From Marinobacter sp. S6332 (GTDB lineage: Bacteria; Pseudomonadota; Gammaproteobacteria; Pseudomonadales; Oleiphilaceae): a stretch of 64,000 nt of DNA. This document shows positions 9,304 through 18,640 of this stretch, piece after piece. The notes beneath the pieces are model-generated. The model worked only from the letters and a program-made list of their open reading frames with translations. It had not been told where the DNA came from and did no database searches. The DNA is taken from the NCBI RefSeq assembly GCF_023016045.1, contig NZ_JALKAP010000005.1:62001-126000 (forward strand), read 5' to 3'. A program made the position numbers and the translations under genes. The number at the start of each line of letters is the position of its first letter. The stretch's first letter is position 1.

Positions 9304-9317
9304 TACGACCGGTCGTA
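9304..9317. promoter_or_regulatory. perfect 14-bp palindrome in the PEP-CTERM gene leader
   Basis: TACGACCGGTCGTA reads identically on both strands. It falls roughly 10-20 bases downstream of the start expected from the -24/-12 element at 9338-9355, in the untranslated leader. It may be an operator for a dimeric repressor or, less likely, a short hairpin with a CCGG loop. No known regulator was matched. Confidence 0.5.
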
Positions 9318-9337
9318 ACCGATCCTATGTTTATAAT

Positions 9338-9355
9338 AAAGCGATTACTATGCCA
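9338..9355 (-). promoter_or_regulatory. sigma-54 (RpoN) type -24/-12 promoter
   Basis: Minus strand reads TGGCATAGTAATCGCTTT, against the RpoN consensus TGGCAC-N5-TTGCWT: the invariant GG and GC dinucleotides are present with exactly ten bases between them. The element is about 150 bases upstream of the PEP-CTERM start. The PrsR activator encoded nearby is a sigma-54-dependent type, as is known for XrtA/PEP-CTERM systems, so this is probably its target promoter. Confidence 0.7.
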
Positions 9356-9433
9356 AGTTTTCAATCTATTGATTTTATAGTATTTATCAAGTTGAATTTG
9401 ATGTGGATGTAAAGAATTTCGACGGTGGGCATA

Positions 9434-9468
9434 AAAAAGGCCTGACTTGCGGTTGTGTCAGGCCTTTT
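9434..9468 (-). terminator. Rho-independent terminator after prsT
   Basis: On the minus strand AAAAGGCCTGAC pairs with GTCAGGCCTTTT around a 10-base loop and continues into a T-run. It lies about 35 bases past the prsT stop. The 9190-9502 gap holds only this terminator, the sigma-54 element and the palindrome. Confidence 0.85.
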
Positions 9469-9502
9469 GAATATTCGAGTAATGCAGAGATGTCGAGCTT
9501 TT

Positions 9503-12139
9503 TTACATGGCTTTTTTAACAGCCTCTAGATGTTCTTCAATTTCGGCGCTTTCCGGCGCAAGGCTCAGAGCCTTTTCTATCACCGCTTTGGCTTCTGCAT
9601 GATTGCCTGCCAAATGCAGTACCCAGCCATAGGTATCCAATACGGCGGGGCTGTTAGGTGCCAGCTCGCTAGCGTGTTTGGCTAGTTCCAGTGCGCGCTC
9701 TGAGTTGTCTTTGCGAAGCGTCCAGGCCAGATTGTTGAGGGCCGTTACATTATCTGGTTGTTTGGCGAGTACTTGCTCGTAATGTGTTGCCGCCGTTAGC
9801 TCTTGGCCGTTGGTTAAGAGCCAATCCGCCCGCGCCATGTGTGCGGCAAGGTTTCGGGGTGCTTCTTGAATCCAACTGCGGGTTAGGTCGTCAAGTGATT
9901 CCGGCGCAGTTTCTTTCGCTAGTAAGATGAGCGATGGCATCAGTTGTATGTCTTTAGTGGTTTGCCATTTTTCTGAAAGGTAGTTGTGAGCTTTTTCCGA
10001 ACCTTCTTTTCGTTGAAGCAGCAGGGTGCGTGGCAAAATTGTAGCAGGTAGTTCCCCGTGTATTTTCTCAACTCCATCTAACGCATCTAAAGCATCATCG
10101 AACTTGCCTTCCATCTGTGCGATACCAACTGGCAGCAGTGCAAAGCCTATGTTTTTCGGTTCAAGAGCTATGGCTTCAGCAGCTTTAGCACGGGCTGTGG
10201 ACCACTCTTTGTTATCTGCGGCAGCTTTTGCTTCAGCCAGTAGCAGCTGGCCTTGGGCGCGTTTTACTGTGGTGGAATCGCTGTCTTTCAATTGGTCGAG
10301 GATTGCTCTGGCGGATGCCAATTCGCCTTGGGTTATTTCAAGTAACGCGGTGAGCGTGTCTGTGTTCTGCTTCAGCTCCGGGTTGGCTTTGGCTATGTCG
10401 GCTAGCCAGTTCTTCGCCTCTGATACTGTATGGTCCTGCATATAAACCTGGCCAGCTTGCTGCAGTGGGCGTATGGCCTCGGGCGTTATGGTGGCAGCTT
10501 TTATTAGCAGAGTAACGGCATCACCGCGCCTGTCGGTTTGCGCATAGATGCTGGCTAGCGCAATCTTTGGGGCTTGCAGATCTGGATTTTCTTTTATTAG
10601 TTTTTCAAGCCGTGCTTGTGCCGTGTCGAGGTTCCCCAGTTGGGCATCTGTGAGGCTTGCAAGCAAAATTGCTCGTGGTTGGTCGGCATACCCATTGATT
10701 AGTGAGTCACGGATTTCTGCCGCTTCCTGTTTTTCATTCTGTTGGATAAGTATGTTTAGGTAGGTGCTGGTGGTAGCCCAATCTGAAGGGTTGGAAGTGA
10801 AGGCCATACGCAGTTGGCCCAACGCCTGCTCGGGCTGGTCTTGTTGAAGGTAATGGCGAGCCAAAGCAAGCCGTAGCCTTACGCGTTGGGGTTCATTGCT
10901 TATGGCTCTGCTGAGGCTGGCAATGCCGGCTTGTTCCTGACCGGGCAGGCTGAGGGCTAGAATGCCGTGCATGGCCAAAAGCTCATTATCATTGGGCCGA
11001 GCTTCTATGGCTCTGGTTAGGGTTTTAAGTGCATCTTCCCGGTCGCCAGTATCAATCTGGGCCATGGTGGCGGCCCGTATGAATTGTACGGGGGTCGTTT
11101 CGGGGTCTAGGTTTTCTTTAAGTAGTTGAGCGCCTTCGTCCAGATCGCCAGTGCCTGCTGAAATTGCGCCCAACATCAGGGCGACTTGCTCGTTTTCTGG
11201 GTCGAGTTTCAGTGTGTCACGCAGGATCGTTTTGGCATCCTCAAAATTGCCTTCTTTTAATGCTGCGACAGCCGCTTCGGCTTGTTCCCGAGCCGCCGAG
11301 TTCATGTTTTCCGCAAGTATCTGGTTATAAATCTGGGCTTCGGTTATTTTGCCTTGTTCGGTAAGCACCCGGGAGAGGGTGGTGAGCAAGTTGCGTCGGA
11401 TGGGCAGAAATATATCAGACGTAGGCAGTTCACCAACCGCATCAGTGAGTGTTGCAGATGCTTGCTCAAGCTGATTTAGTCGATACTGGGCTTGGCCTTT
11501 CCAGAACAGGACTTCCGGGGCAGCTTGATTTTTGGCGAGCCAATCGTCGGCAGCTTCTATGGCTTGTTGGTCTTTACCCAGATTAATCTGGGCTTGAAGA
11601 ACCCCGGCTATTGCTGGGATGTTGGAGGTGTTGCTTGTGGAGAGGTTGTTATATAGCGCAAGGGCTTCCGCCACTTCACCAGATCTGCGCAAGGCCTCAG
11701 CGCGGATAAGCGATGCTTCGAGCTGGTCTTCCGGTGTTTCAGGAGTCTGCAGAGCGAGGGTTTCAGTTGCCGAGAGGTGCTTGCCCTGTTCCACATAAGC
11801 GCGGGCTAAAGTAAGAGCTACTGCTTCAGGCTTTTCTTGCGTCCAAGGTTCGAGTAGCTCTGAGGCAGCTTTCACTGCTCCTACCTGAAGGTACAGGTCT
11901 GCCAAGCGCACAATGTGTTCAACATTGTTCGGGTCTTTTTGGATGGCGTTTTTCACTTCAAGTAGGGCAGATCGAAACTGACCTTGTTCGGAGTAGGTTT
12001 CTGCCCGGCTAATGTGCGAGAGCGCTTCCGACGAATCCGGGCCGTTGCTGCAACCAGACAGCAGTGGAAACGCAAGTAGCATGCTGCTTGCCAATATCAG
12101 TCCGGGAAGTGTCTTCATTTTTGTTTGAATTCTGATCAT
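9503..12139 (-). CDS. prsT: XrtA/PEP-CTERM system TPR lipoprotein PrsT
   Basis: 878 residues. An N-terminal lipoprotein signal ends in the lipobox LLSGC (Cys near residue 30), so it is exported and lipid-anchored. The rest is an almost continuous array of tetratricopeptide repeats (for example ALLEVKNAIQKDPNNVEHIVRLADLYLQVG near residues 58-87), as in the very long TPR proteins encoded beside PrsK/PrsR in exosortase loci. Probable role is as a scaffold for polysaccharide export or assembly; this is family-level inference. The start at 12139 has AAGGAG nine bases upstream, which favours it over the internal Met8. It begins 51 bases after prsR on the same strand and ends in a strong terminator. 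Confidence 0.88.
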   Translation of the reverse strand: MIRIQTKMKTLPGLILASSMLLAFPLLSGCSNGPDSSEALSHISRAETYSEQGQFRSALLEVKNAIQKDPNNVEHIVRLADLYLQVGAVKAASELLEPWTQEKPEAVALTLARAYVEQGKHLSATETLALQTPETPEDQLEASLIRAEALRRSGEVAEALALYNNLSTSNTSNIPAIAGVLQAQINLGKDQQAIEAADDWLAKNQAAPEVLFWKGQAQYRLNQLEQASATLTDAVGELPTSDIFLPIRRNLLTTLSRVLTEQGKITEAQIYNQILAENMNSAAREQAEAAVAALKEGNFEDAKTILRDTLKLDPENEQVALMLGAISAGTGDLDEGAQLLKENLDPETTPVQFIRAATMAQIDTGDREDALKTLTRAIEARPNDNELLAMHGILALSLPGQEQAGIASLSRAISNEPQRVRLRLALARHYLQQDQPEQALGQLRMAFTSNPSDWATTSTYLNILIQQNEKQEAAEIRDSLINGYADQPRAILLASLTDAQLGNLDTAQARLEKLIKENPDLQAPKIALASIYAQTDRRGDAVTLLIKAATITPEAIRPLQQAGQVYMQDHTVSEAKNWLADIAKANPELKQNTDTLTALLEITQGELASARAILDQLKDSDSTTVKRAQGQLLLAEAKAAADNKEWSTARAKAAEAIALEPKNIGFALLPVGIAQMEGKFDDALDALDGVEKIHGELPATILPRTLLLQRKEGSEKAHNYLSEKWQTTKDIQLMPSLILLAKETAPESLDDLTRSWIQEAPRNLAAHMARADWLLTNGQELTAATHYEQVLAKQPDNVTALNNLAWTLRKDNSERALELAKHASELAPNSPAVLDTYGWVLHLAGNHAEAKAVIEKALSLAPESAEIEEHLEAVKKAM

Positions 12140-12190
12140 GTAAGCCTGCTCCTTGAGCTGTTCGCGGCCATCGTGTGCTGAGAAGTTAAC

Positions 12191-13564
12191 TTAAACTTCC
12201 GGAGCTTCTGCCGATGTGTCGATGTTGTACTTGTCGGTTAGGTTGTAGAGTGTCGGGCGAGTAACGCCCAGAAGCCGGGAGGCCTGTGTCATGTTGAAGC
12301 CACTGGTTTGAAGCGCTTGAATAATGGCTCTACTTTCGGCTTGCTCTCGAACCTGACGGAGGTTGAGATGGCTTGCTGCGGGTTGGTCGCACTCGGGCAG
12401 CTCTAAGTCCTCACTGGTTATCCGTTTGCCATCCGCCATAATGGTGGCGCGTTTTACTTTGTTGATCATTTCGCGCACGTTGCCGGGCCAGGAATAGCTA
12501 CTGATGGCGTTTATGGCATCTTCCGAGAACGTGAGGTTTTGCCGGTCCATCTGTTTCCCAAGTGATTTTAGTAGCGATTGGGCAATAACCAGCGCATCGC
12601 CGTCGCGCTCTCTTAAGGCGGGAACGTCGAGCGTAATTTCGCTGATTCGGTAGTACAGGTCCTCTCGGAAGTCGCCGTTCTCGATCAGTTGTGCAAGTTT
12701 TTGGTGTGTTGCACACACTACCCGCACATCCACGGGGATGGGTTTTACTGACCCAACTCTGTCGACAACCCGCTCTTGCAGAAAACGCAGCAGTTTGGAT
12801 TGCAACGCCATTGGCATGTCGCCAATTTCATCAAGGAACAGAGTGCCGCCGTTGGCGCTTTCAATTTTGCCCTTTTTGGCTTGTGTGGCGCCGGTGAATG
12901 CCCCTTTCTCGAACCCGAAAAGCTCGCTTTCAAGCAGGTTTTCGGGGATAGCAGCGCAGTTTATGGCTGCGAAAGCATTGCCGGCTCTGGGGCTAAGATC
13001 GTGCAAGGCGCGGGCGAGAAGTTCTTTTCCTGTGCCGGTTTCGCCAATGATCAGTGTGGTTACATCAGTAGGTGCAACTTTCTCCAGCGTGCGACAAACA
13101 CCCATCATTTGTGGGCTGGCAGCGATTATGCCTTTGATGTTGGTGCCGTTGCTTTGTTGAGAAAGTTTTTGATTTTCCTGTTCAAGCTCAGCCAAACGAA
13201 AGGCTCTGTTGACCACAAACTTGAGAATGTCTGCGTCCAGAGGCTTTTGATAAAAGTCGGAAGCGCCCATGCCTACCGCTATCACGGCGTTTTCTTTATC
13301 TTCTCGGCCGGTTACAACAATCACCTTGGTTGACGGTGCAAGCCGAAGAATTTCTTCTAATAGCGCAAAACCTTCAGTTGCACCGCCGGGGTCGGGGGGT
13401 AGGCCAAGATCCAGCGTTACTACATGGGGTTCTTCCCGCCGCAGCGCAGTAAGGGCGGCTTCTCTGTCTGACGCAACCGTAACGTCCAGATCGTCGCTGA
13501 AACACCAGCGCATCTGGCTTTGCAGGCCGGGATCGTCTTCTACTATTAAGAGTCGTCTAGTCAC
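12191..13564 (-). CDS. prsR: PEP-CTERM-box response regulator, sigma-54-dependent activator PrsR
   Basis: 457 residues from a GTG at 13564. Domain order is receiver (LLIVEDDPGLQSQMRW, phospho-acceptor Asp in VTLDLGLPP), AAA+ sigma-54 activation domain (Walker A GETGTGKE, the sigma-54-contacting GAFTGA loop, Walker B FLDEIGDMP) and a C-terminal Fis-type helix-turn-helix (MTQASRLLGVTRPTLYNL). It is the partner of PrsK and should activate -24/-12 promoters such as the one at 9338-9355. The frame extends to a TTG at 13597, adding residues not typical of the family; AAAGGA lies 12 bases ahead of the GTG, so the shorter form is preferred, though not certain. Confidence 0.9.
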   Translation of the reverse strand: MTRRLLIVEDDPGLQSQMRWCFSDDLDVTVASDREAALTALRREEPHVVTLDLGLPPDPGGATEGFALLEEILRLAPSTKVIVVTGREDKENAVIAVGMGASDFYQKPLDADILKFVVNRAFRLAELEQENQKLSQQSNGTNIKGIIAASPQMMGVCRTLEKVAPTDVTTLIIGETGTGKELLARALHDLSPRAGNAFAAINCAAIPENLLESELFGFEKGAFTGATQAKKGKIESANGGTLFLDEIGDMPMALQSKLLRFLQERVVDRVGSVKPIPVDVRVVCATHQKLAQLIENGDFREDLYYRISEITLDVPALRERDGDALVIAQSLLKSLGKQMDRQNLTFSEDAINAISSYSWPGNVREMINKVKRATIMADGKRITSEDLELPECDQPAASHLNLRQVREQAESRAIIQALQTSGFNMTQASRLLGVTRPTLYNLTDKYNIDTSAEAPEV

Positions 13565-13667
13565 AGCAGCAACAAGTCCTTTGTTTCGGTGTTCCAAGTA
13601 TATTCAATTCTTAACTGAACATTGACACTTTGCAATGATCGATTTGTTCAGAGGTTTGAAATGTCGG

Positions 13668-15800
13668 TTAATTGACGGGTTCCGGCGGGTTTGGCAAGTC
13701 GACAATTAAGTGTTTATTGGTCTGGTTACCGTGAGCCGATGTTTCCGCTAGCGGTATCCTTACAGAAAAACAGGAGCCCACGTTAAGTTCGCTCGTGGCA
13801 TCTATGGCTCCACCGAGTTTCTGTAAATACTCACGGGCCTGATATGCGCCGATCCCCATGCCAGTAAGCCCTTTGGTGCTTTCGAAGGGCTTGAACAGTC
13901 GGTTACTAATAAAATCTTCACTCATCCCACAACCGGTGTCTTGAATAAACAGTACAACATTGCCTGTGGCAATCTTTAGAGAAAGGCTGACTTCGCCATC
14001 GGGTGGTGTGGCGTCTTGGGCGTTTTGTATGAGGTGGCCCAAAACACTTTTTAGTTGCACTGGGTCGGCCTTTACTATTATTCGTGGCTGGGCGCCTTCG
14101 AGCTTCGGTGACGGGTTTCGTTTGCTGTAATGCTCAATAAGCCCGCTTACAAGATTGGTTAGGTCCAGCTTCTGGGTGTTATCCATGCTGTCTTGTGCTG
14201 GCTTGCGAATATGGTCTACAAGGTTGGTCATCTTGCGCACGGCGTGGTCTGTGGTGCTGATCATGTCATCAATAAAGGCCGGGTTGCTCTTGTGCTTTTC
14301 AGCGTTGTTCACCAGCAGCGACAATTGTGCGATCACCGTTTTGAGGTCATGTACCATAAATGCGGAGGCTTTGCTGACGGCTTCGAATTGCATGGCTCGA
14401 GATAGCCTATTCTGTGCATCAGCCTGTGCCAGCAGGTTGCATGTTTGTCGCGCCACGACTTTGATTAGGTCGAAGTTCTCCCAGTTTAGATCCACTCTTG
14501 CATAGGGGTGGCCGATAACCGCGATGCCATAGAGTTCGTTGCTTAGGTACAGCGGAATAATCAACCAGGCATCCGGTGCTTTGGCGATGGCGTCTGGTAT
14601 TTCGAGTAGGTCGTAGCTTACCGGGTCTTCTTTGTAGTCATCGAGGTTTACAATCCATTCTTTCTCGGCAAAAAAGCGCACCAGCTCTGCGTCCTGGTCG
14701 ATGCTGGTGTATCGCGGGGTGGCAAAATTAGTGGACTCTTTTAACGTGTAGGGCCCCAGCTCGCTTTTGAGAAAGATTGCGCCTGCATTGCTTTCGACCA
14801 AATCAGAAAGAATTCGGATTGCCCGCTTGGGGAGAGGGGGCTCGTCACTTAGGTCTGCCAGTTCTTTCGTTAGTTTTAGCCATTCTTCCCTGTAATCGTA
14901 TTTATAGTCGAAGAAGTTCTGGCTGATTAGAACCATGAGTTTGGCGCGGATGCGCTGGGAGAAAATCAGTGTTGTGAGAAATACCAGCGCAACGGTCGAT
15001 AGTAGTACTTGTAGGGCTTCACCCCAGCTGCCGCCGAGTATGCGAACGTAATAGCCACTTACAGAAAGCAGTAGCAGGTATGCGCCTGCCATTATCAGCG
15101 TACTGGCGTGGAACACCGCCGAGCGTGATAGCTGAAAATCGATGGGTTGTTTGCGGGTGTTAACAACATTTACTGCGAACAGTGGCATCAATGCCGCATT
15201 AACAAATCCCCGTGCGTTCCAGAACGAATCGGCGATTGAGCCGAACAGCAGTGCGTCGGCGTACATGAAAAAATCAAAAATAAAGATTGTAGCGGTGCCA
15301 ATGCACAGGTATTTCATGCTGGAGCGGCCAAAGGTGGGCGCGTTCCGCCAAATCTGTTCTGCTAAAGAAATGCCGAGAAGTGAGAGGGCAACCTGACCTA
15401 TGAGCTTGGTTTTTCCGTTTACCAATGCGAAGTCAAAAATAAACTCTAGGCTGCCAAGTGCAAGTAAGGTGACAACCAGTAAGGCTGTTGCAATTCCTAG
15501 GAGCGCTTTTATTTTGCCGTTCAGGAGCCCTTGCCGGAAGGTGTCCTGCAGCATAGCGAAAAGCAGTAGAATCCATGCCGTGTCGCGCAGAATCTCAAGC
15601 AAGTAGCGAATAAAAAAGCCGGGTTGCCCCCAAATGCTCTGGGTAACCAGAGTGGATGCCCACAGCATGCTCACTACGGACGCTATAAACAGGGCCCGGT
15701 CGATGTCACGCCTTAGGTAGCGAGTACCTACAAGCACTGCGAGTATTGCGAACACCACGGCCGCCGCGCCGTGGCTTATCACGCTCAGATCTGGAAGCAT
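13668..15800 (-). CDS. prsK: XrtA/PEP-CTERM system histidine kinase PrsK
   Basis: 710 residues. The N-terminal ~290 residues form a multi-span membrane sensor, followed by a GAF-like region (about 310-450), a dimerisation/phosphoacceptor segment with His in AFMVHDLKTVIAQLSLL, and an HATPase_c domain showing N box GHLIQNAQDATP, G1 DTGCGMS and G2 GMGIGAYQAREYLQ. Its immediate downstream gene is prsR, about 100 bases on, so they form a two-component pair controlling PEP-CTERM and polysaccharide genes. The signal sensed is unknown. Confidence 0.92.
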   Translation of the reverse strand: MLPDLSVISHGAAAVVFAILAVLVGTRYLRRDIDRALFIASVVSMLWASTLVTQSIWGQPGFFIRYLLEILRDTAWILLLFAMLQDTFRQGLLNGKIKALLGIATALLVVTLLALGSLEFIFDFALVNGKTKLIGQVALSLLGISLAEQIWRNAPTFGRSSMKYLCIGTATIFIFDFFMYADALLFGSIADSFWNARGFVNAALMPLFAVNVVNTRKQPIDFQLSRSAVFHASTLIMAGAYLLLLSVSGYYVRILGGSWGEALQVLLSTVALVFLTTLIFSQRIRAKLMVLISQNFFDYKYDYREEWLKLTKELADLSDEPPLPKRAIRILSDLVESNAGAIFLKSELGPYTLKESTNFATPRYTSIDQDAELVRFFAEKEWIVNLDDYKEDPVSYDLLEIPDAIAKAPDAWLIIPLYLSNELYGIAVIGHPYARVDLNWENFDLIKVVARQTCNLLAQADAQNRLSRAMQFEAVSKASAFMVHDLKTVIAQLSLLVNNAEKHKSNPAFIDDMISTTDHAVRKMTNLVDHIRKPAQDSMDNTQKLDLTNLVSGLIEHYSKRNPSPKLEGAQPRIIVKADPVQLKSVLGHLIQNAQDATPPDGEVSLSLKIATGNVVLFIQDTGCGMSEDFISNRLFKPFESTKGLTGMGIGAYQAREYLQKLGGAIDATSELNVGSCFSVRIPLAETSAHGNQTNKHLIVDLPNPPEPVN

Positions 15801-15881
15801 GCAACCTGCCTATTCCTTGGATAGGTATAGTTTGAGGTGGCTAGCGGTTCTGTGCAACTACCGGGCGCAGCTAAAGCTCTG

Positions 15882-16841
15882 TTACAGATCTTTTTTGTTA
15901 TCCCGATAAAACCGGAAAATCTCCGTTAATGACCGCTCGGGTGTGAAGCCGAATTCTTTTTCAAAGGCTCTGCCATCAATCACCACGGGGTATTTGAAAA
16001 AGTCCATAAGGTAAGCGGGAAAGCGCTGCAGCCCCAATGCGCGCAGTATCACTCGCGGTAGAACGGGTGGAATAGATGGTATAGGGATTCGTGTGCAGCC
16101 GCAGAACTCCAGCGCCCGCTGATAGGCGACCCAATCATTGGGTGCCACGTTGAATATTCCCCGCGTTGGCTTTTTGCTTGCAAGCACTATGGCGTCTGCC
16201 ATGTCGTCGATGTGAATGAACTGCATCATGGGCGAGAATCCAGCCATTACTGGCGCGAGAGGGCTGGAGAGTAACTTACCCATGGTGTTGCGAACGCTGG
16301 GGCCTACAATGTTGCAAGGGCGCAAAATGCTGATGTTCAGCTCTGGGTAGCGCCATAAATAGATACTTGCCAGATTTTCGAGTTCTACCGAATCAATCAA
16401 GTCTGCGCTCAGGCCTGCGCTTTTTAGCGGCGCAGACTCGGTGATTAGAGCGGGGTTGTAAGCCATGGCGCCGTATACGTGATAGGTCGAAAGCACGACA
16501 ACTCGGCGCACTCCGTATTTTTGGCTAAGATCGAGTAGCTTTTGCGTACCCAGTACGTTGGCATTGTAGCGCCGCATGCGGGACATTTGGCTGGACCGGA
16601 TTCGGCCCAGATGGATAACACTGTCGAACTTGTAGCGGCGAAAAAGGTCTTCGAGCGTGCGGTGGTTTAAATCGATGCAGTAACTGGGAATATCGTCGCC
16701 AAGGGGTACTTGTTCGCGGGCATCTACCGCGACCAAGCTGCAGGATTTACGTAGCCGTTCGATTACCCGCTGCGCTGTTGCACCTGCAGCACCGGTTATG
16801 AGAATTCGTGGTTTGCGCTGCTTGCTTTTGGAAGTGGTCAT
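15882..16841 (-). CDS. NAD-dependent epimerase/dehydratase-like SDR protein, catalytic motif degenerate
   Basis: 319 residues. An N-terminal Rossmann motif (ILITGAAGATAQRVIERL) and the STYHVYGA strand identify an extended short-chain dehydrogenase of the nucleotide-sugar epimerase class. However, where YxxxK is expected, some 30 residues after STYHVYG, the sequence reads ADLIDSVELENL, without the catalytic Tyr and Lys, while the following LRPCNIVGP block is conserved. It may therefore bind a dinucleotide without classical epimerase activity. Its start codon shares a base with the stop of the upstream acyltransferase (16841), so the two are translationally coupled. Confidence 0.75.
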   Translation of the reverse strand: MTTSKSKQRKPRILITGAAGATAQRVIERLRKSCSLVAVDAREQVPLGDDIPSYCIDLNHRTLEDLFRRYKFDSVIHLGRIRSSQMSRMRRYNANVLGTQKLLDLSQKYGVRRVVVLSTYHVYGAMAYNPALITESAPLKSAGLSADLIDSVELENLASIYLWRYPELNISILRPCNIVGPSVRNTMGKLLSSPLAPVMAGFSPMMQFIHIDDMADAIVLASKKPTRGIFNVAPNDWVAYQRALEFCGCTRIPIPSIPPVLPRVILRALGLQRFPAYLMDFFKYPVVIDGRAFEKEFGFTPERSLTEIFRFYRDNKKDL

Positions 16842-17656
16842 TAAAATAGCCTTTTTCGTTCTTTCAGGCCTTTGTCTATAAGGCGGCTGACTTCAGCTTT
16901 TACTTTTTCGACACGTTCGCCTATTTGCGCTTCTGTAAGATCCTTGTTATCGAAATACATCGGCGGGCCAAAGTTCAGGTGAACCTTGGCAGGGAACACA
17001 ACCGGCAGTGCAAGCGGCACATAGGGTATGTTGAGTGCGTTAGCTAGTGGTTTGATGTTGGCTATAGCGGGTATGGTTTCTTCGCAGCCCACCACACCAA
17101 CGGGCACAACGGCCGCGTTGTATTTCATGGCGAGATGCATAAACCCCGGGCCAAACCGCTGGAGCTTGTAGCGATCACGGTAAAGCTTGCCCGAGCCGCG
17201 CACTCCTTCGGGGAAAACAATGATAGCTTCATTGTTGGCGAGCATTCTGGCGCAGTTTACCGGGTCGCCCAACACGGCGCCCACTTCGTTCAATAGGTTT
17301 CCAAGCCAGGGTACTGTCGGGAAGAAGCGCTCAATCATGGCGCGTGGTATGCGCGGGCTTTTTTTGCGTGAGGCCAGCGCGTAGCCCACGAGCACTCCGT
17401 CAATCGGGAGTTGCCCACTGTGGTTGCCAACAATTAACACCGGCCCCTCTGCGGGCACATGATCAACGCCGTGAGCTTCTGTGCGGAAGTACTTTTCGTA
17501 TATGGGCTTGGCTAGAGAGATGCCGTATTTGAAGGTCTCATTATTATAGCCCCAAGGGTCGTACCCCAGCGTGCCTATCGGCTTGCGAATTCGGTCGATG
17601 GCATTGTCCAGTTCATCCGGAATTAGCCGCGACTTCAGATACGATACCAGACTCAT
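16841..17656 (-). CDS. lysophospholipid acyltransferase-family protein (PlsC/MGAT-like)
   Basis: 271 residues. The acyltransferase signature is NHSGQLPIDG (residues 78-87), the HSG-x-LP-x-D variant found in MGAT-like members rather than strict HX4D, followed by FPEGVRGSG (phosphate-binding motif III) and VVPVGVVG (motif IV). It probably transfers an acyl chain to a lysolipid or other acceptor at the inner membrane; the exact acceptor is not clear. It is coupled to the SDR-like gene downstream by a one-base overlap. Confidence 0.82.
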   Translation of the reverse strand: MSLVSYLKSRLIPDELDNAIDRIRKPIGTLGYDPWGYNNETFKYGISLAKPIYEKYFRTEAHGVDHVPAEGPVLIVGNHSGQLPIDGVLVGYALASRKKSPRIPRAMIERFFPTVPWLGNLLNEVGAVLGDPVNCARMLANNEAIIVFPEGVRGSGKLYRDRYKLQRFGPGFMHLAMKYNAAVVPVGVVGCEETIPAIANIKPLANALNIPYVPLALPVVFPAKVHLNFGPPMYFDNKDLTEAQIGERVEKVKAEVSRLIDKGLKERKRLF

Positions 17657-17719
17657 GGGTTCTCCCTTTTCTGGAATTATTATATAGCGAGGACATATCG
17701 CTTTTGTGTGTAGCCAGTC

Positions 17720-18640
17720 TCAGCCGCGCCCGATAAGTACTCCCAGTGTGTGGCTTTGTCCCTCATTAAGCACACGGTAATCGCTGGCAGCATTGGCAGT
17801 TTCGACGCACAGCATTGTCTGCCAGGCAGGGTCGGGGAAATCGCTCAAGGTTTTTGCTTTGTTGGGGCCGGGGTTCCACACGACTGTGGAGTCGCTCCCC
17901 ACGGAGGTAAGTTTGCGGGAAGATCCGGGTGTTACGACAACCATGGGTTCGCCGCTTTCGTAGATTCGATCGGTTTCGCCATCAAAATACACCGGGCCGT
18001 CCTGAGCGCAATATTCCCAGTTTTCTAGGGTGTCTATGTAGTTGCTGTGGCCTAAACCTAAAACTCTTGAGCGGGTAATGTCAGTGGTAGGCAGGTAGGT
18101 GTGTAGCGCCTGACTAAAGGAGAGGGGGTCGCTACCGAGGTTTGTAGTGGTGAGGGCAAGCTGGAAGCCACGCACAGAAAAGCTGAATGTGAGTAGGGCC
18201 AGCGCGTGGCCATTCCAAACGTCCATAAAATCCCTGTTTGCTTCCAGAGACAGTGCTATTTCGACCTCATGGGCGCTTTCGTTCACATTCTCCAGTTTCC
18301 AAAGTGCTGTTCGCGCAAACCCATGGGCGCTTTTGGTCTTTACTCGTTTGCGAACCTCAGGCGCGTTGCGTGCAGGATCGCCGAACCAAGGCGAGCATAT
18401 TGGAATGCCACCGCGTATGGCGCGGCCGGGTTCGAAGCGAGCGTTTGGGCTTAGCCATAGCCAGTTTGGCTCATTTTTGGGAGCAAAATGTGTGAGGTGT
18501 GCGCCTTGCAAAAACACAGTGGCCTCAAACAGTGGATGATGAACCTCCAGTGCTTCGAGCTGCCCGATGGTGTTCCAGCGAGTAAAAGACCATTGCCCCG
18601 GAGATAGGGGTGAGAGTGGCTTGTTGCTGCTTTCAGACAT
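17720..18640 (-). CDS. D-hexose-6-phosphate mutarotase (aldose 1-epimerase family)
   Basis: 306 residues from the ATG at 18640 (MSESSNKPLS). GalM-like fold markers are visible: LQGAHLTHFAP, GGIPICSPWFG, SAHGFAR with the catalytic-site His, and a late CVETANA block carrying the expected acidic residue. It interconverts anomers of hexose 6-phosphates such as glucose 6-phosphate. The frame stays open to 18958, but that stretch runs antisense through the SRP RNA gene and is not coding; ATG 18667, nine residues upstream, is a possible alternative start. It is transcribed divergently from the SRP RNA. Confidence 0.85.
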   Translation of the reverse strand: MSESSNKPLSPLSPGQWSFTRWNTIGQLEALEVHHPLFEATVFLQGAHLTHFAPKNEPNWLWLSPNARFEPGRAIRGGIPICSPWFGDPARNAPEVRKRVKTKSAHGFARTALWKLENVNESAHEVEIALSLEANRDFMDVWNGHALALLTFSFSVRGFQLALTTTNLGSDPLSFSQALHTYLPTTDITRSRVLGLGHSNYIDTLENWEYCAQDGPVYFDGETDRIYESGEPMVVVTPGSSRKLTSVGSDSTVVWNPGPNKAKTLSDFPDPAWQTMLCVETANAASDYRVLNEGQSHTLGVLIGRG

